The notes under the pieces were generated by a model. It did no database searches. It was not told the DNA's origin and was given only the letters and a program-made list of their open reading frames with translations. Below are positions 17,377 through 24,850 of a stretch of 64,000 nt of DNA, in pieces. Numbering within the stretch: the stretch's first letter is position 1; each line of letters begins with the position of its first letter. The translations under genes were made by a program, and so were the position numbers. The stretch comes from an uncultured Christensenellaceae bacterium (GTDB lineage: Bacteria > Bacillota > Clostridia > Christensenellales > Aristaeellaceae). The stretch covers positions 1-64,000 of the forward strand of contig CAJOJQ010000013.1 in NCBI GenBank assembly GCA_905234985.1. The letters are read 5' to 3'.

Positions 17377-17655
17377 TTACCGCATCTCCTCCAGTTGGGC
17401 CGCTTGATACTCCCGGCTGAGGGTGAACAGGGTTTGATACAGGCGTTTTGCGTAGGGGGCCAGCTCCACCCCCGCTTTCCGGGTGAGCCGTTCCAAAATG
17501 GCGTCTTCCCGGCCGCTGTCTAAAACGGGCAGGCCGTTTTCCTTTTTGTAGGCCGCCACGTCGGAAACCAGCCGCATGCGGCGGGCGAATAAGTCGATCA
17601 GCTGATCGTCGATCTGGTCCAATTGGCCCCGAATGTCCTGCAAATTCAATTCCAT
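17377..17655 (-). CDS. Chorismate mutase (AroQ-fold, monofunctional)
   Basis: A 92-residue all-helical protein starting MELNLQDIRGQLDQIDDQLIDLFARRMRLVSDVAAYKK, the AroQ-fold chorismate mutase pattern with the active-site Arg and Lys in place; the last helix ends before QLEEMR. It converts chorismate to prephenate for the downstream TyrA step. It lies between aroC (3 bases) and the aroE-aroK gene (0 bases). Confidence 0.9.
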   Translation of the reverse strand: MELNLQDIRGQLDQIDDQLIDLFARRMRLVSDVAAYKKENGLPVLDSGREDAILERLTRKAGVELAPYAKRLYQTLFTLSREYQAAQLEEMR

Positions 17656-17658
17656 CTT

Positions 17659-18726
17659 TTACGCTCCTTGCAAAAGTAAATCGGTGAGAATGATGGCGGT
17701 GACGGCCTCCACAACCGGCACGGCCCGAGGGACCACGCAGGGGTCGTGACGGCCCCGGAGATTCAATTCTGTTTCTTGCATTGCATGCAAGTCCACCGTT
17801 TTTTGTGTCCTGGCAATGGAGGGGGTGGGTTTAAAGGATACGGTGAAATGCAGAGGCATGCCATTGGAAATGCCGCCCAAAATGCCGCCGCAGTGGTTGG
17901 TGATGGTGGACACAATACCGTTTTCGATACAGAATGCGTCGTTGTTTTCGCTGCCGTGGGTCTGGGTGTCGCCGAACTGAACGCCCTTCACAGCGGGGAC
18001 GCCGAACAGCGCATAGCTCAATTTCCCCTCCAGCCCGCCGAAGTACGGCCCGCCCACGCCTGCCGGGAACCCGGTGACGATGCAGCGCACGGCCCCGTCC
18101 ACGCTGTCCCCCGCCTGTCTGGCGGCTTCAATTACCGCCTGCATGGCCTTGCCTTTTTCGGGGTCGATCGCCGGAAAGGCCCCGGCTTCGTACAGGGGGA
18201 ACTTGGGATGAACCGTGTCCGGTGTTTCATCCCAAATGCTTCCGATGCGGGCGATGTGGGCGGCAATGCGGATGTTTCTTTCTGCCAAATATTGCAGGCA
18301 CAGCGCCCCGGCAAAGCACAAAGGGGCCGTCAGCCGCCCGGAAAACTGCCCGCCGCCCCGGTAATCCCAGGCGGGGCCGTATTTCACGCCCGCCGCGTAA
18401 TCCGCGTGGCCGGGCCGGGGGATGTTGATTAAATCGGGATAATCCCCGGAGTGCTGGTTGGTGTTCCGAATCACGGCGGCGAGGGGCGCGCCGCAGGTGA
18501 GGCCGTCGGCGTTCAGACCGGACAGGATTTCCGGCGCGTCGGCTTCCTTCCTCTGCGTACTCCAGGCGTTCTGCCCCGGCGCGCGGCGGGCCATGAAATC
18601 CTTCACCGCCTCCCAGTCGATGCGCTTTCCCGCCGGAAAACCGTCCATGACGCAGCCGATGGCCGGGCCGTGGGACTGGCCGAACAGGGTGACTTTCAGC
18701 TTGTCCCCGATGGTGAAATCAGCCAT
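17659..18726 (-). CDS. aroC: Chorismate synthase
   Basis: A 355-residue FMN-dependent enzyme making chorismate from EPSP. Signatures present: GQSHGPAIGCVMDGFPAGK (near residue 14), RRAPGQNAWSTQRKEADAPEI, RPGHADYAAGVKYG with the catalytic His, GGQFSGRLTAP, and the C-terminal RHDPCVVPRAVPVVEA. Overlaps aroA by eight bases. Confidence 0.96.
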   Translation of the reverse strand: MADFTIGDKLKVTLFGQSHGPAIGCVMDGFPAGKRIDWEAVKDFMARRAPGQNAWSTQRKEADAPEILSGLNADGLTCGAPLAAVIRNTNQHSGDYPDLINIPRPGHADYAAGVKYGPAWDYRGGGQFSGRLTAPLCFAGALCLQYLAERNIRIAAHIARIGSIWDETPDTVHPKFPLYEAGAFPAIDPEKGKAMQAVIEAARQAGDSVDGAVRCIVTGFPAGVGGPYFGGLEGKLSYALFGVPAVKGVQFGDTQTHGSENNDAFCIENGIVSTITNHCGGILGGISNGMPLHFTVSFKPTPSIARTQKTVDLHAMQETELNLRGRHDPCVVPRAVPVVEAVTAIILTDLLLQGA

Positions 18727-19924
18727 GGATCATCCCTCCCAACGCTTCAAAGTCCCGCCAGAAATGGGGATAGGATTTGTTGACCGCCTCCGCGCCTAAG
18801 ATGGTCACGGGACCTTGGCAGACCGTGGCGGCGACAGCGGCGCTCATGACCACCCGGTGGTCTCTCTGCCCGTCCACCGTGCCGCCCTGCAGCTTCGCGC
18901 CGTGAATCACCAGCCCGTCCGGCAGTTCCTCCGCGTTTCCGCCCAATGCCCGGATGGTCCGCGCCATGGCGGCGATCCGGTCCGATTCCTTTAATCGCAG
19001 CCGGGCCGCGCCGATGATGCGGGTGGTTTTTCCAGGCAGAGCGGCGGCGACGGCGGAAAGGATGGGCATTAAGTCCGGAGTGTCGGTCACGTCGATTTCC
19101 CCGCCGATTTGGGAAAGCAATTTTTCGATGGCCTTGTCCCCCTGGCAGGAATCCCGGTTCAGCCCTTCCACGGTGACGGCGTTTCCTAAGCTGTCGGCCC
19201 CCAGCCAGAAGGCGGCGGCGCTCCAATCCCCCTCCGCTTCCACTTTTCCGGGGGAAGCATATTGCTGATTCCCAGGTATTTTCCATCCGTTTTCAATCGT
19301 TTCGATTTGGATGCCGAACTGCCGCAGGACGGATAAGGTCAAATCCACATAGGGCATGGATTCCAGGGGCGAGGTATAGACCAAAGTGCTGTCGCCGTTC
19401 AGCAGCGGCAGAACAAATAACAATCCGGTAAAGTATTGGCTGCTGATATTCCCCTGCAGGGAAAAATCCCCCGGCTGGAGGCCGCCGTTCACCGTCAGGG
19501 GCAGGAAATCGCCCTCGATCTTCGCCCCGTGGGTTCGCAAAACCTCCAGCAGCGGCCCGTTGGGGCGGCTGGGCAATCGGCCCCGGCCCGTCAGCAGGGC
19601 GGAATCAGTCAAGGCCGCGCAGAGGGGCAGCAGGAACCGCAGGGTGGAGCCGCTTTCGCCGCAGTCCAGGGCGTCCCCGGCGAGAAGATGAAACAGCGGC
19701 GACTTTCGACAAACCCGGTACAAATCCCCCGCCCGGGTGATTTCCGTTTGCAGGGCTTTAAGACAGCGCACGGTGGCGGCCATGTCCTCATTTTCTTCCG
19801 GACAGGAAACGCCCGTTTCGTTTTCGCACAGGGCGGCGGCGATGAGCAGCCGATGCACGTGGGATTTGGAGGGCGGGGCCGTGACGCCGCCGTGAAGCGA
19901 GCCAGGATAAACCGTTACATTCAT
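18719..19924 (-). CDS. aroA: EPSP synthase (3-phosphoshikimate 1-carboxyvinyltransferase)
   Basis: A 401-residue enzyme joining shikimate 3-phosphate and PEP. Visible motifs: PPSKSHVHRLLIAAALC near residue 17, DCGESGSTLRFLLPLCAAL near 89, GRGRLPSRPNGPLLEVL, and RLRLKESDRIAAM near 305. It lacks the long N-terminal extension and fits the bacterial class. The start ATG overlaps the aroB stop (ATGA). Confidence 0.95.
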   Translation of the reverse strand: MNVTVYPGSLHGGVTAPPSKSHVHRLLIAAALCENETGVSCPEENEDMAATVRCLKALQTEITRAGDLYRVCRKSPLFHLLAGDALDCGESGSTLRFLLPLCAALTDSALLTGRGRLPSRPNGPLLEVLRTHGAKIEGDFLPLTVNGGLQPGDFSLQGNISSQYFTGLLFVLPLLNGDSTLVYTSPLESMPYVDLTLSVLRQFGIQIETIENGWKIPGNQQYASPGKVEAEGDWSAAAFWLGADSLGNAVTVEGLNRDSCQGDKAIEKLLSQIGGEIDVTDTPDLMPILSAVAAALPGKTTRIIGAARLRLKESDRIAAMARTIRALGGNAEELPDGLVIHGAKLQGGTVDGQRDHRVVMSAAVAATVCQGPVTILGAEAVNKSYPHFWRDFEALGGMIHG

Positions 19925-20964
19925 GGCGTTTCCCCCGTGCCTTTTGCAAAGTAAACGGGCAGCTCGGCAATATCAATGGTTTTCAGGCAGCATTTCCCGA
20001 TGGCTTCCGGCAAAACCAGGGTGATCTTCCCGCCCCGGCGCTTTTTATCGTGGAGCGCCGCCGCGGAAAGTTCCTCTGCGGAATAGGGAACCCGGATGGG
20101 CAGGCCGCAGGCAAGGCAGGCTTCCTCAACGGCTTCTGGTTCCATGCCCGCCGCCCGGGCCGCCATGACCATGCCGACCCCCACCCCCTGGCCGTGGGTC
20201 AGGGTAAAGCCCGAACAGAGTTCAACCGCGTGGCCGAAGGTGTGGCCTAAATTCAAAAACTGCCGTTTTCCGTTGTCCTGTTCATCCCCCAGCACATAGT
20301 CCCGCTTGATGGACACGCATCGGGCGATGACCTGCTCCATGCGCTTTTCCCAGGCGCTGGTGTGAAGCTCATTGAACAATTCCGGGTCGGTGAGCACGCC
20401 GTATTTCAGCATTTCGGCCAGGCCGTCCCTTTTTAATTCGGCGGGCAGGGCGCGGATCACGTCGGTATCGCACAGCACCAGTTCCGGCTGGTGAAAGGCT
20501 CCCGCCATGTTTTTGCCCGCCCGCAGGTCTACCGCCGTTTTGCCGCCCACGGAGGAATCCACCGCCGCCAGCAGGGTGGTGGGGATTTGTACGAACCGCG
20601 TGCCCCGGTTGTAGATCGCCGCCGCGAAGCCCGCCAAATCGCCGGGCACGCCGCCGCCTAAGGCCACCACCAGATCGGATCGGGACAATTCGACGCCGCC
20701 TAACCATTCCAGGGCGTCGGATAAGGTTTCCATGGTTTTGTGCTGTTCCCCGTGGGGAAAGGCCCAAATGTCCGTTTGGAAGCCTGCCTTTTGCAGGCTG
20801 TCCACCACCGTTTCCCCGTACAGGATGCGCACGGTGTCGTCGGTGATCACGGCGGCGCGGCAGGGGCGCACAGCTTTTGCGATTTCCTCCCCGGCAATCT
20901 TCAGCAGCCCCGGCCCGATCAGCACGTCGTAGGGCTTTTCGGTTTCGATCCGCACCCGCTCCAT
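19921..20964 (-). CDS. aroB: 3-dehydroquinate synthase
   Basis: A 347-residue NAD- and metal-dependent enzyme, second shikimate step. Motifs: GEQHKTMETLSDALEWL, ALGGGVPGDLAGFAAAIYNRG, PTTLLAAVDSSVGGKTAVDL, KYGVLTDPELF and NLGHTFGHAVE with zinc ligands. ATG 20964 gives the usual length and lies three bases after tyrA; upstream codons in the same frame belong to tyrA in another frame. Confidence 0.96.
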   Translation of the reverse strand: MERVRIETEKPYDVLIGPGLLKIAGEEIAKAVRPCRAAVITDDTVRILYGETVVDSLQKAGFQTDIWAFPHGEQHKTMETLSDALEWLGGVELSRSDLVVALGGGVPGDLAGFAAAIYNRGTRFVQIPTTLLAAVDSSVGGKTAVDLRAGKNMAGAFHQPELVLCDTDVIRALPAELKRDGLAEMLKYGVLTDPELFNELHTSAWEKRMEQVIARCVSIKRDYVLGDEQDNGKRQFLNLGHTFGHAVELCSGFTLTHGQGVGVGMVMAARAAGMEPEAVEEACLACGLPIRVPYSAEELSAAALHDKKRRGGKITLVLPEAIGKCCLKTIDIAELPVYFAKGTGETP

Positions 20965-20966
20965 GG

Positions 20967-21800
20967 TCAATCCTCCAATGCTTCCTTGATTTCCCGGCCT
21001 TCCTTTAAGAGCTGCCGCAGCTTTTCTTCGTCCCGGTTTTGCAGCGCGTCCCGGTACTCGGTCAGCCGGTCGATCAAATGCTGGGTTTCCGCCAGCAGCA
21101 GATCGTCGTTTTCCAAAAACAGCTCCGTCCACATATTTTCGTTGAGCCGGGCCACCCGCGTCATATCCTTGAAGCTCCCGGCGGAAAAGCCCTTATGCTT
21201 GGGGGCCAGGGGCGTTTTCACGTAAGCGCTGGAAACCACGTGGGCCAGTTGGGAGGTAAAGGCAATCATTTCGTCGTGCTCCTTAGGCGTGGTGAACCTG
21301 ACCCTTCCAAAGCCGATGGAAAGAAAGATTTCCTTGGCCCGGCGGACGGTTTCCACGTCCGTGCCGGGGGCGGGGGCTAAGATCATAGAGGCATTTTCAA
21401 ACAGATCGTCCTGGGCGAAGGAAAAGCCGCTGCGCTCCCGCCCCGCCATGGGGTGGCCCCCCATGAACACGGCCTGACCGCCCTGAAAGGCGGGGTACAG
21501 CCTGTCGCACACGTACCGCTTCACCCCGCAGCAATCGATGACCAGACTGCTGGGCTTGAAAGCGTTCAGGTGCTGAATCGCCCAGTCCACGGAAGCCTGG
21601 GGGTACAGGGCGATCAGCGTCACGTCGCAGTCCCCCAAGTTTTCCTCCGTAAGCGTATCGTCGATGGCGTTCACCATCCGGGCCTGCAAAAGCGCCGTTT
21701 CGTTGATATCCGCGCCATAAACCACGTTGTCAGAATGAAACTTGATGCTCCGGGCCAGGCTGCCGCCGATAAGCCCCAGGCCCACAATGCCGAAAATCAT
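20967..21800 (-). CDS. tyrA: Prephenate dehydrogenase
   Basis: A 277-residue NAD-dependent enzyme for tyrosine synthesis. Rossmann motif GIVGLGLIGGSLARSIK at the start; MGGHPMAGRERSGF with the catalytic His near residue 113; a helical dimerisation domain at the end (NENMWTELFLENDDLL). No ACT or chorismate mutase domain is attached, so regulation is likely at transcription (see the Tyr-coded leader upstream of aroF). Confidence 0.93.
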   Translation of the reverse strand: MIFGIVGLGLIGGSLARSIKFHSDNVVYGADINETALLQARMVNAIDDTLTEENLGDCDVTLIALYPQASVDWAIQHLNAFKPSSLVIDCCGVKRYVCDRLYPAFQGGQAVFMGGHPMAGRERSGFSFAQDDLFENASMILAPAPGTDVETVRRAKEIFLSIGFGRVRFTTPKEHDEMIAFTSQLAHVVSSAYVKTPLAPKHKGFSAGSFKDMTRVARLNENMWTELFLENDDLLLAETQHLIDRLTEYRDALQNRDEEKLRQLLKEGREIKEALED

Positions 21801-21821
21801 GAGGAAACGCCCCCTTTTTCT

Positions 21822-22298
21822 TTACAAGGATAATTCCATATACCGCCGGTAGGTGGTAAAGCCCAGGGCTTCATAACAGGCCAGCGCGCCCTGATTGAAT
21901 TCCCACATGTTCAACTCGATTCTGGCATAGCCCTTTTCCCTGGCGTAAGCCTTGATAAAATCCACCATTTCCCGGGCCACGCCCTGGTGGCGGCACGCTT
22001 CGTCCACGCAGAATTCGTCGATATCCAGAAAGTCCCGCACGTGCATAAAGGGGTTTTCGGGCTTGACGATGTGGTTCAGCACGGCAAAGCCGCAAACCTT
22101 GCCGTCCCGTTGGTCAACCACGATTTCCTGGTTGGGGTCGTTCCAGATGGTAAAAAGATGATCCCTTAACTCCGCCGAAAACCCGGGCTTGAAAAAATCC
22201 GGCCGCCCGGCCACGTGCAGGTCGTTCACCTGCTTCCGCAGTTCGTTCACCCGAGGCAAATCTTCTTCCTTTGCAAATCGCGCGGACAATTTTTTCAC
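21822..22298 (-). CDS. GNAT family N-acetyltransferase
   Basis: A 158-residue GNAT fold: KLSARFAKEEDLPRVNELR at the N-terminus, acetyl-CoA loop ACRHQGVAREMVDFIKAYA near residue 105, and NMWEFNQGALACYEALGF near 135. The substrate is not readable. It sits inside the aromatic operon, 21 bases upstream of tyrA and 122 bases after aroF, the interval holding a heptamer-repeat arm. It may be a passenger rather than part of the pathway. Confidence 0.85.
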   Translation of the reverse strand: MKKLSARFAKEEDLPRVNELRKQVNDLHVAGRPDFFKPGFSAELRDHLFTIWNDPNQEIVVDQRDGKVCGFAVLNHIVKPENPFMHVRDFLDIDEFCVDEACRHQGVAREMVDFIKAYAREKGYARIELNMWEFNQGALACYEALGFTTYRRYMELSL

Positions 22299-22349
22299 CC
22301 CTTTGCTGTCCCAGATAAACCAGAAAAACTGCTCACATAATTAACGAAA

Positions 22350-22383
22350 ATCTCAACTCTAAACTCTCAACTCTAAACTCTTA
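22350..22383. repeat. Heptamer-repeat arm between aroF and the acetyltransferase gene
   Basis: About four AACTCTC/AACTCTA heptamers; no complementary arm is nearby. It interrupts the otherwise compact aro operon. Confidence 0.7.
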
Positions 22384-22420
22384 AGGAATTACATGTAATG
22401 GAGAATACTACATGTACGGT

Positions 22421-23428
22421 CTATCGGCTTGCAAAGGGCCTTACCGCGAACACGCATTTTGCCACGTCGTCAAAGGCGTCGGGGGTCAGGCTCTGGGCGC
22501 CGTCGGACAGGGCGTGGGGCGGGTCGTTGTGTACCTCGATCATCAGGCCGTCGGCCCCCGCCACGGTGGCGGCCAGGGCCATGGGCTTGACCAGGTGGGC
22601 GTAGCCGGTGGCGTGGCTGGGGTCCACGATCACGGGCAGGTGGGTCAGACGCCTCAGCACCGGCACGGCGGCTAAATCCAGCGTGTTGCGGGTGGCGGTC
22701 TCAAAGGTGCGGATGCCGCGCTCGCAGAGGATCACGTTTTCGTTGCCCCCCGCCATGATGTATTCCGCGCTCATGAGCCATTCCTGAATGGTGTTGGCCA
22801 GGCCGCGCTTGAGCAAAATGGGCTTGCGCAATTGGCCCAGTTCTTTCAGCAGCTCGAAGTTCTGCATGTTCCGCGCGCCCACCTGAATCACGTCCACATT
22901 TTCAAACAGGGGCAGGTGGTGCGCGTCCATGATCTCGGTCACAATGGGCAGGCCCGTTTCTTTTTTGGCCAGCAGCAGCAGTTCGAGACCTTTTTCATGC
23001 AGGCCCTGGAAGGCGTAGGGCGAGGTGCGGGGCTTGAACGCGCCGCCGCGCAGCAGCTTCGCCCCGGCGGCCTTCACCCGCTTGGCCACATAGACGATCT
23101 GTTCCTCCGTTTCCACGGAGCAGGGCCCGGCAATGATTTCAAAATGCCCGCCGCCGATCCTGACGCCGGGGGCCGCCTCCACCACCGTGTCCTCCGCGTG
23201 GAATTTCCGGTTGGCGTTCTTGTAGGGTTCCTGCACCCGCTGCACGTTTTCCACGATTTCCAGGCTTTTGATCACGTCGATGTCCACCCGTGAAGTATCG
23301 CCGATCAGGCCCATGATGGTCTGGGTCTGGCCCTGGGACATATGGATATCGAACCCCATGGATTTCAGCCAGGATTTCAGGTTGTCCACCTGCTTTTGAT
23401 CCGCCTGACTTTTGAGCAAAATAATCAT
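22421..23428 (-). CDS. aroF: 3-deoxy-7-phosphoheptulonate synthase
   Basis: A 335-residue DAHP synthase of the type with an N-terminal regulatory ACT-like (ferredoxin-like) domain: residues 1-70 ([20 protein letters not shown]) form that domain, which in related enzymes binds Tyr or Phe. The catalytic barrel carries [47 protein letters not shown] and [11 protein letters not shown]. It is the first enzyme of the pathway and the first gene of the operon, after the leader peptide and attenuator. Both enzyme feedback and transcription attenuation are therefore likely. Confidence 0.94.
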   Translation of the reverse strand: MIILLKSQADQKQVDNLKSWLKSMGFDIHMSQGQTQTIMGLIGDTSRVDIDVIKSLEIVENVQRVQEPYKNANRKFHAEDTVVEAAPGVRIGGGHFEIIAGPCSVETEEQIVYVAKRVKAAGAKLLRGGAFKPRTSPYAFQGLHEKGLELLLLAKKETGLPIVTEIMDAHHLPLFENVDVIQVGARNMQNFELLKELGQLRKPILLKRGLANTIQEWLMSAEYIMAGGNENVILCERGIRTFETATRNTLDLAAVPVLRRLTHLPVIVDPSHATGYAHLVKPMALAATVAGADGLMIEVHNDPPHALSDGAQSLTPDAFDDVAKCVFAVRPFASR

Positions 23429-23456
23429 GCCGCGCCTCCAAATGCTTCATTGTATG

Positions 23457-23493
23457 AAAAAAGGCCCTGCGATGCATGCACCGCAAAGCCTTT
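23457..23493 (-). terminator. Attenuator hairpin upstream of aroF
   Basis: In the mRNA, arm 23493-23481 pairs with 23472-23460 over 13-14 base pairs (three G-U), with a loop of 6-8 bases, followed by six U. It lies between the leader peptide stop and the aroF start. Part of the left arm (UGCGGUG) can instead pair with CGCCGCA in the last leader codons, a possible anti-terminator. Confidence 0.85.
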
Positions 23494-23513
23494 GATCAGC
23501 GATCAGAAAACCT

Positions 23514-23588
23514 TTACATGCGGCGGCACGCCTTGCCAGCAAAGCCGGTAAAGCGGTAATAATAGTAAGCCGCGCGCAGAATCGTCAT
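23514..23588 (-). CDS. Aromatic-operon leader peptide (24 residues)
   Basis: ATG 23588 with GGGAGG nine bases upstream, 24 codons, TAA at 23514-23516. Residues 8-11 are four consecutive Tyr, and Phe occurs at 13 and 16. It lies between a strong promoter (23622-23650) and a U-tailed hairpin directly upstream of aroF. This is the arrangement of attenuation leaders such as pheA and trp: ribosome stalling at Tyr/Phe codons when these amino acids are scarce would favour the anti-terminator. The reading frame, ribosome site, promoter and terminator are all seen directly; the mechanism is inferred. Confidence 0.85.
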   Translation of the reverse strand: MTILRAAYYYYRFTGFAGKACRRM

Positions 23589-23621
23589 GAATCGTTTCCT
23601 CCCAAGAAAGTTTCCTGTCAA

Positions 23622-23650
23622 AATATAACACACCGGCCCAGACCGGTCAA
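23622..23650 (-). promoter_or_regulatory. Promoter of the aromatic operon
   Basis: Leftward TTGACC (23645-23650), 17-base spacer, TATATT (23622-23627). A transcript would start near 23615, just ahead of the leader peptide ribosome site. Confidence 0.85.
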
Positions 23651-23896
23651 GGCATCACAGTGTATTTTTCCTGTATTTGCGAAGCCTGACAAAAACCATT
23701 CACCTATCAATCATTCAACGGAAGCCGGAATGCGCAAGAGGGGGATTGTCAAGGGGCACTCCCCTTGACTGTAATCCGCACCGGCGGCGTGTACGCCGGG
23801 AGGACGAAAAATTTCAGAAGGGAGCGAAGACGACCGAAGGAAATTTTTCTACCTTGCGGTTTTTCCGCCCGGGAACGAAGTGACAGGAAAAACCGT
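23651..23896. other. Gene-free hairpin-rich gap
   Basis: No gene is supported. A 9-bp hairpin GTCAAGGGG-CACT-CCCCTTGAC lies at 23748-23769, and GAAAAATTTC/GAAATTTTTC plus CGGTTTTTCC/GGAAAAACCG pairs lie at about 23807-23900. Confidence 0.5.
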
Positions 23897-24009
23897 GCGG
23901 GGACGAACCACGGGTGACCGCCTGTGGCGGGAGTTTCGCCCGTGGTGAGATCAGCCGAAAGGGAGCAAGCTCCCCATGAAGGGGAGTTGCGACCTTTGAG
24001 GCTGCGGAA
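23897..24009 (-). repeat. Dispersed structured repeat, copy 2
   Basis: Inverse-oriented partner of 11864-11976. The first hairpin (CTCCCC/GGGGAG) is identical; the outer stem of the second is CCACGGG/CCCGTGG instead of the CCGCCGATGA/TCATCGGCGG of copy 1, while inner CCGCC-ACA-GGCGG is unchanged. Paired changes argue for conserved structure. Confidence 0.8.
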
Positions 24010-24073
24010 TCGCGGGGGGTATGCAATACCCGCCCGCGCGTTACCATGAACCCGTAGGGTGAATGGTAACGTC

Positions 24074-24586
24074 TTATTTAATACTTTCTACCAGCTCCGT
24101 CAGGTTTTTGATGCCCGGCACGAAGCCCTTGGAATTGTCCAGCCGGTAGTCCGCCGCCGCCCGGTAGTGGCCGATGCAGCGGTTGTACTGTTCGATCACG
24201 TCCTCATGGGTGCCGCCCGCAAGCAGGGGCCGCCGGTCGGTCTTGATATCGGAAATGATCTGATCCAGAGGCCGGTCTATATGAATGATGACGCCGTGAT
24301 TCTTCATGATGGTCACGTTTTCGGAAAACGTACACAATTCGCCCCCCGTGGACACCACGCAGGGGGGCTGACCCACCAGCTCGATCAGCGCGCCGGTTTC
24401 CGCGTTGCGGAAAAAAGGCTCGCCAAAGGTGGCGAAGATTTCATTCACAGACGACATGCCCAGCATTTCGCACACGCGCTGATCCGTGTCCACGAAACGC
24501 CAGTTCAGATTTTGCGCCAGCCTGCGGCCTAAACTGGTTTTTCCCGCGCCGGCCATGCCGACCAGGAAAATGTGCATGTTGATCAT
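24074..24586 (-). CDS. Shikimate kinase-like protein (second copy, atypical)
   Basis: A 170-residue P-loop kinase of the shikimate kinase family: Walker A GMAGAGKTSLG near residue 10, FVDTDQRVCE, FFRNAETGAL, lid Arg in DRRPLLAGG, and YRAAADYRLD at the end. The glycine-rich substrate loop reads STGGELC where active enzymes have TGGG, so shikimate binding may be altered. A complete AroK is already fused to AroE in the aro operon; this copy has its own promoter (24646-24674). It could be a paralogue with a new substrate or a backup kinase. Confidence 0.85.
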   Translation of the reverse strand: MINMHIFLVGMAGAGKTSLGRRLAQNLNWRFVDTDQRVCEMLGMSSVNEIFATFGEPFFRNAETGALIELVGQPPCVVSTGGELCTFSENVTIMKNHGVIIHIDRPLDQIISDIKTDRRPLLAGGTHEDVIEQYNRCIGHYRAAADYRLDNSKGFVPGIKNLTELVESIK

Positions 24587-24645
24587 ACAAAAACCCCCAC
24601 GCTCGTTTGGCTCGTTCAGATCATGCGGTTCAACTTAGTACCTAT

Positions 24646-24674
24646 AGCATACCATAAAAACCAAAAAGACGCAA
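24646..24674 (-). promoter_or_regulatory. Candidate promoter for the second shikimate kinase gene
   Basis: Leftward TTGCGT (24669-24674), 17-base spacer, TATGCT (24646-24651), 60 bases before the ATG. Confidence 0.55.
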
Positions 24675-24802
24675 GCCCATTTTTAACAAATTCCAGCACA
24701 AACATGCGCGTTTTTATGCAAGAATGTATCGTTTCCTGTTGCGAGGGGCATCATAAAGCGGGAGGCGATGGCGTATGGAAGAAAGCAAAAGCAAATCCAA
24801 AG

Positions 24803-24829
24803 AAAAAAAGCCCCTGTTTTCACAGGAGC
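24803..24829 (-). terminator. Terminator of hemZ
   Basis: Leftward GCTCCTGTG, loop AAAA, CAGGGGC, then seven T; 22 bases after the hemZ stop. Confidence 0.85.
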
Positions 24830-24850
24830 AAAAAAGCAGACGGATGGGCG

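Noticed and set aside
23428-23650. T-box or riboswitch upstream of aroF
   Set aside because: The leader is only about 190 bases, with no T-box sequence (TGGNACCGCG type) and no room for a T-box stem I; a Tyr-rich peptide frame explains it better.
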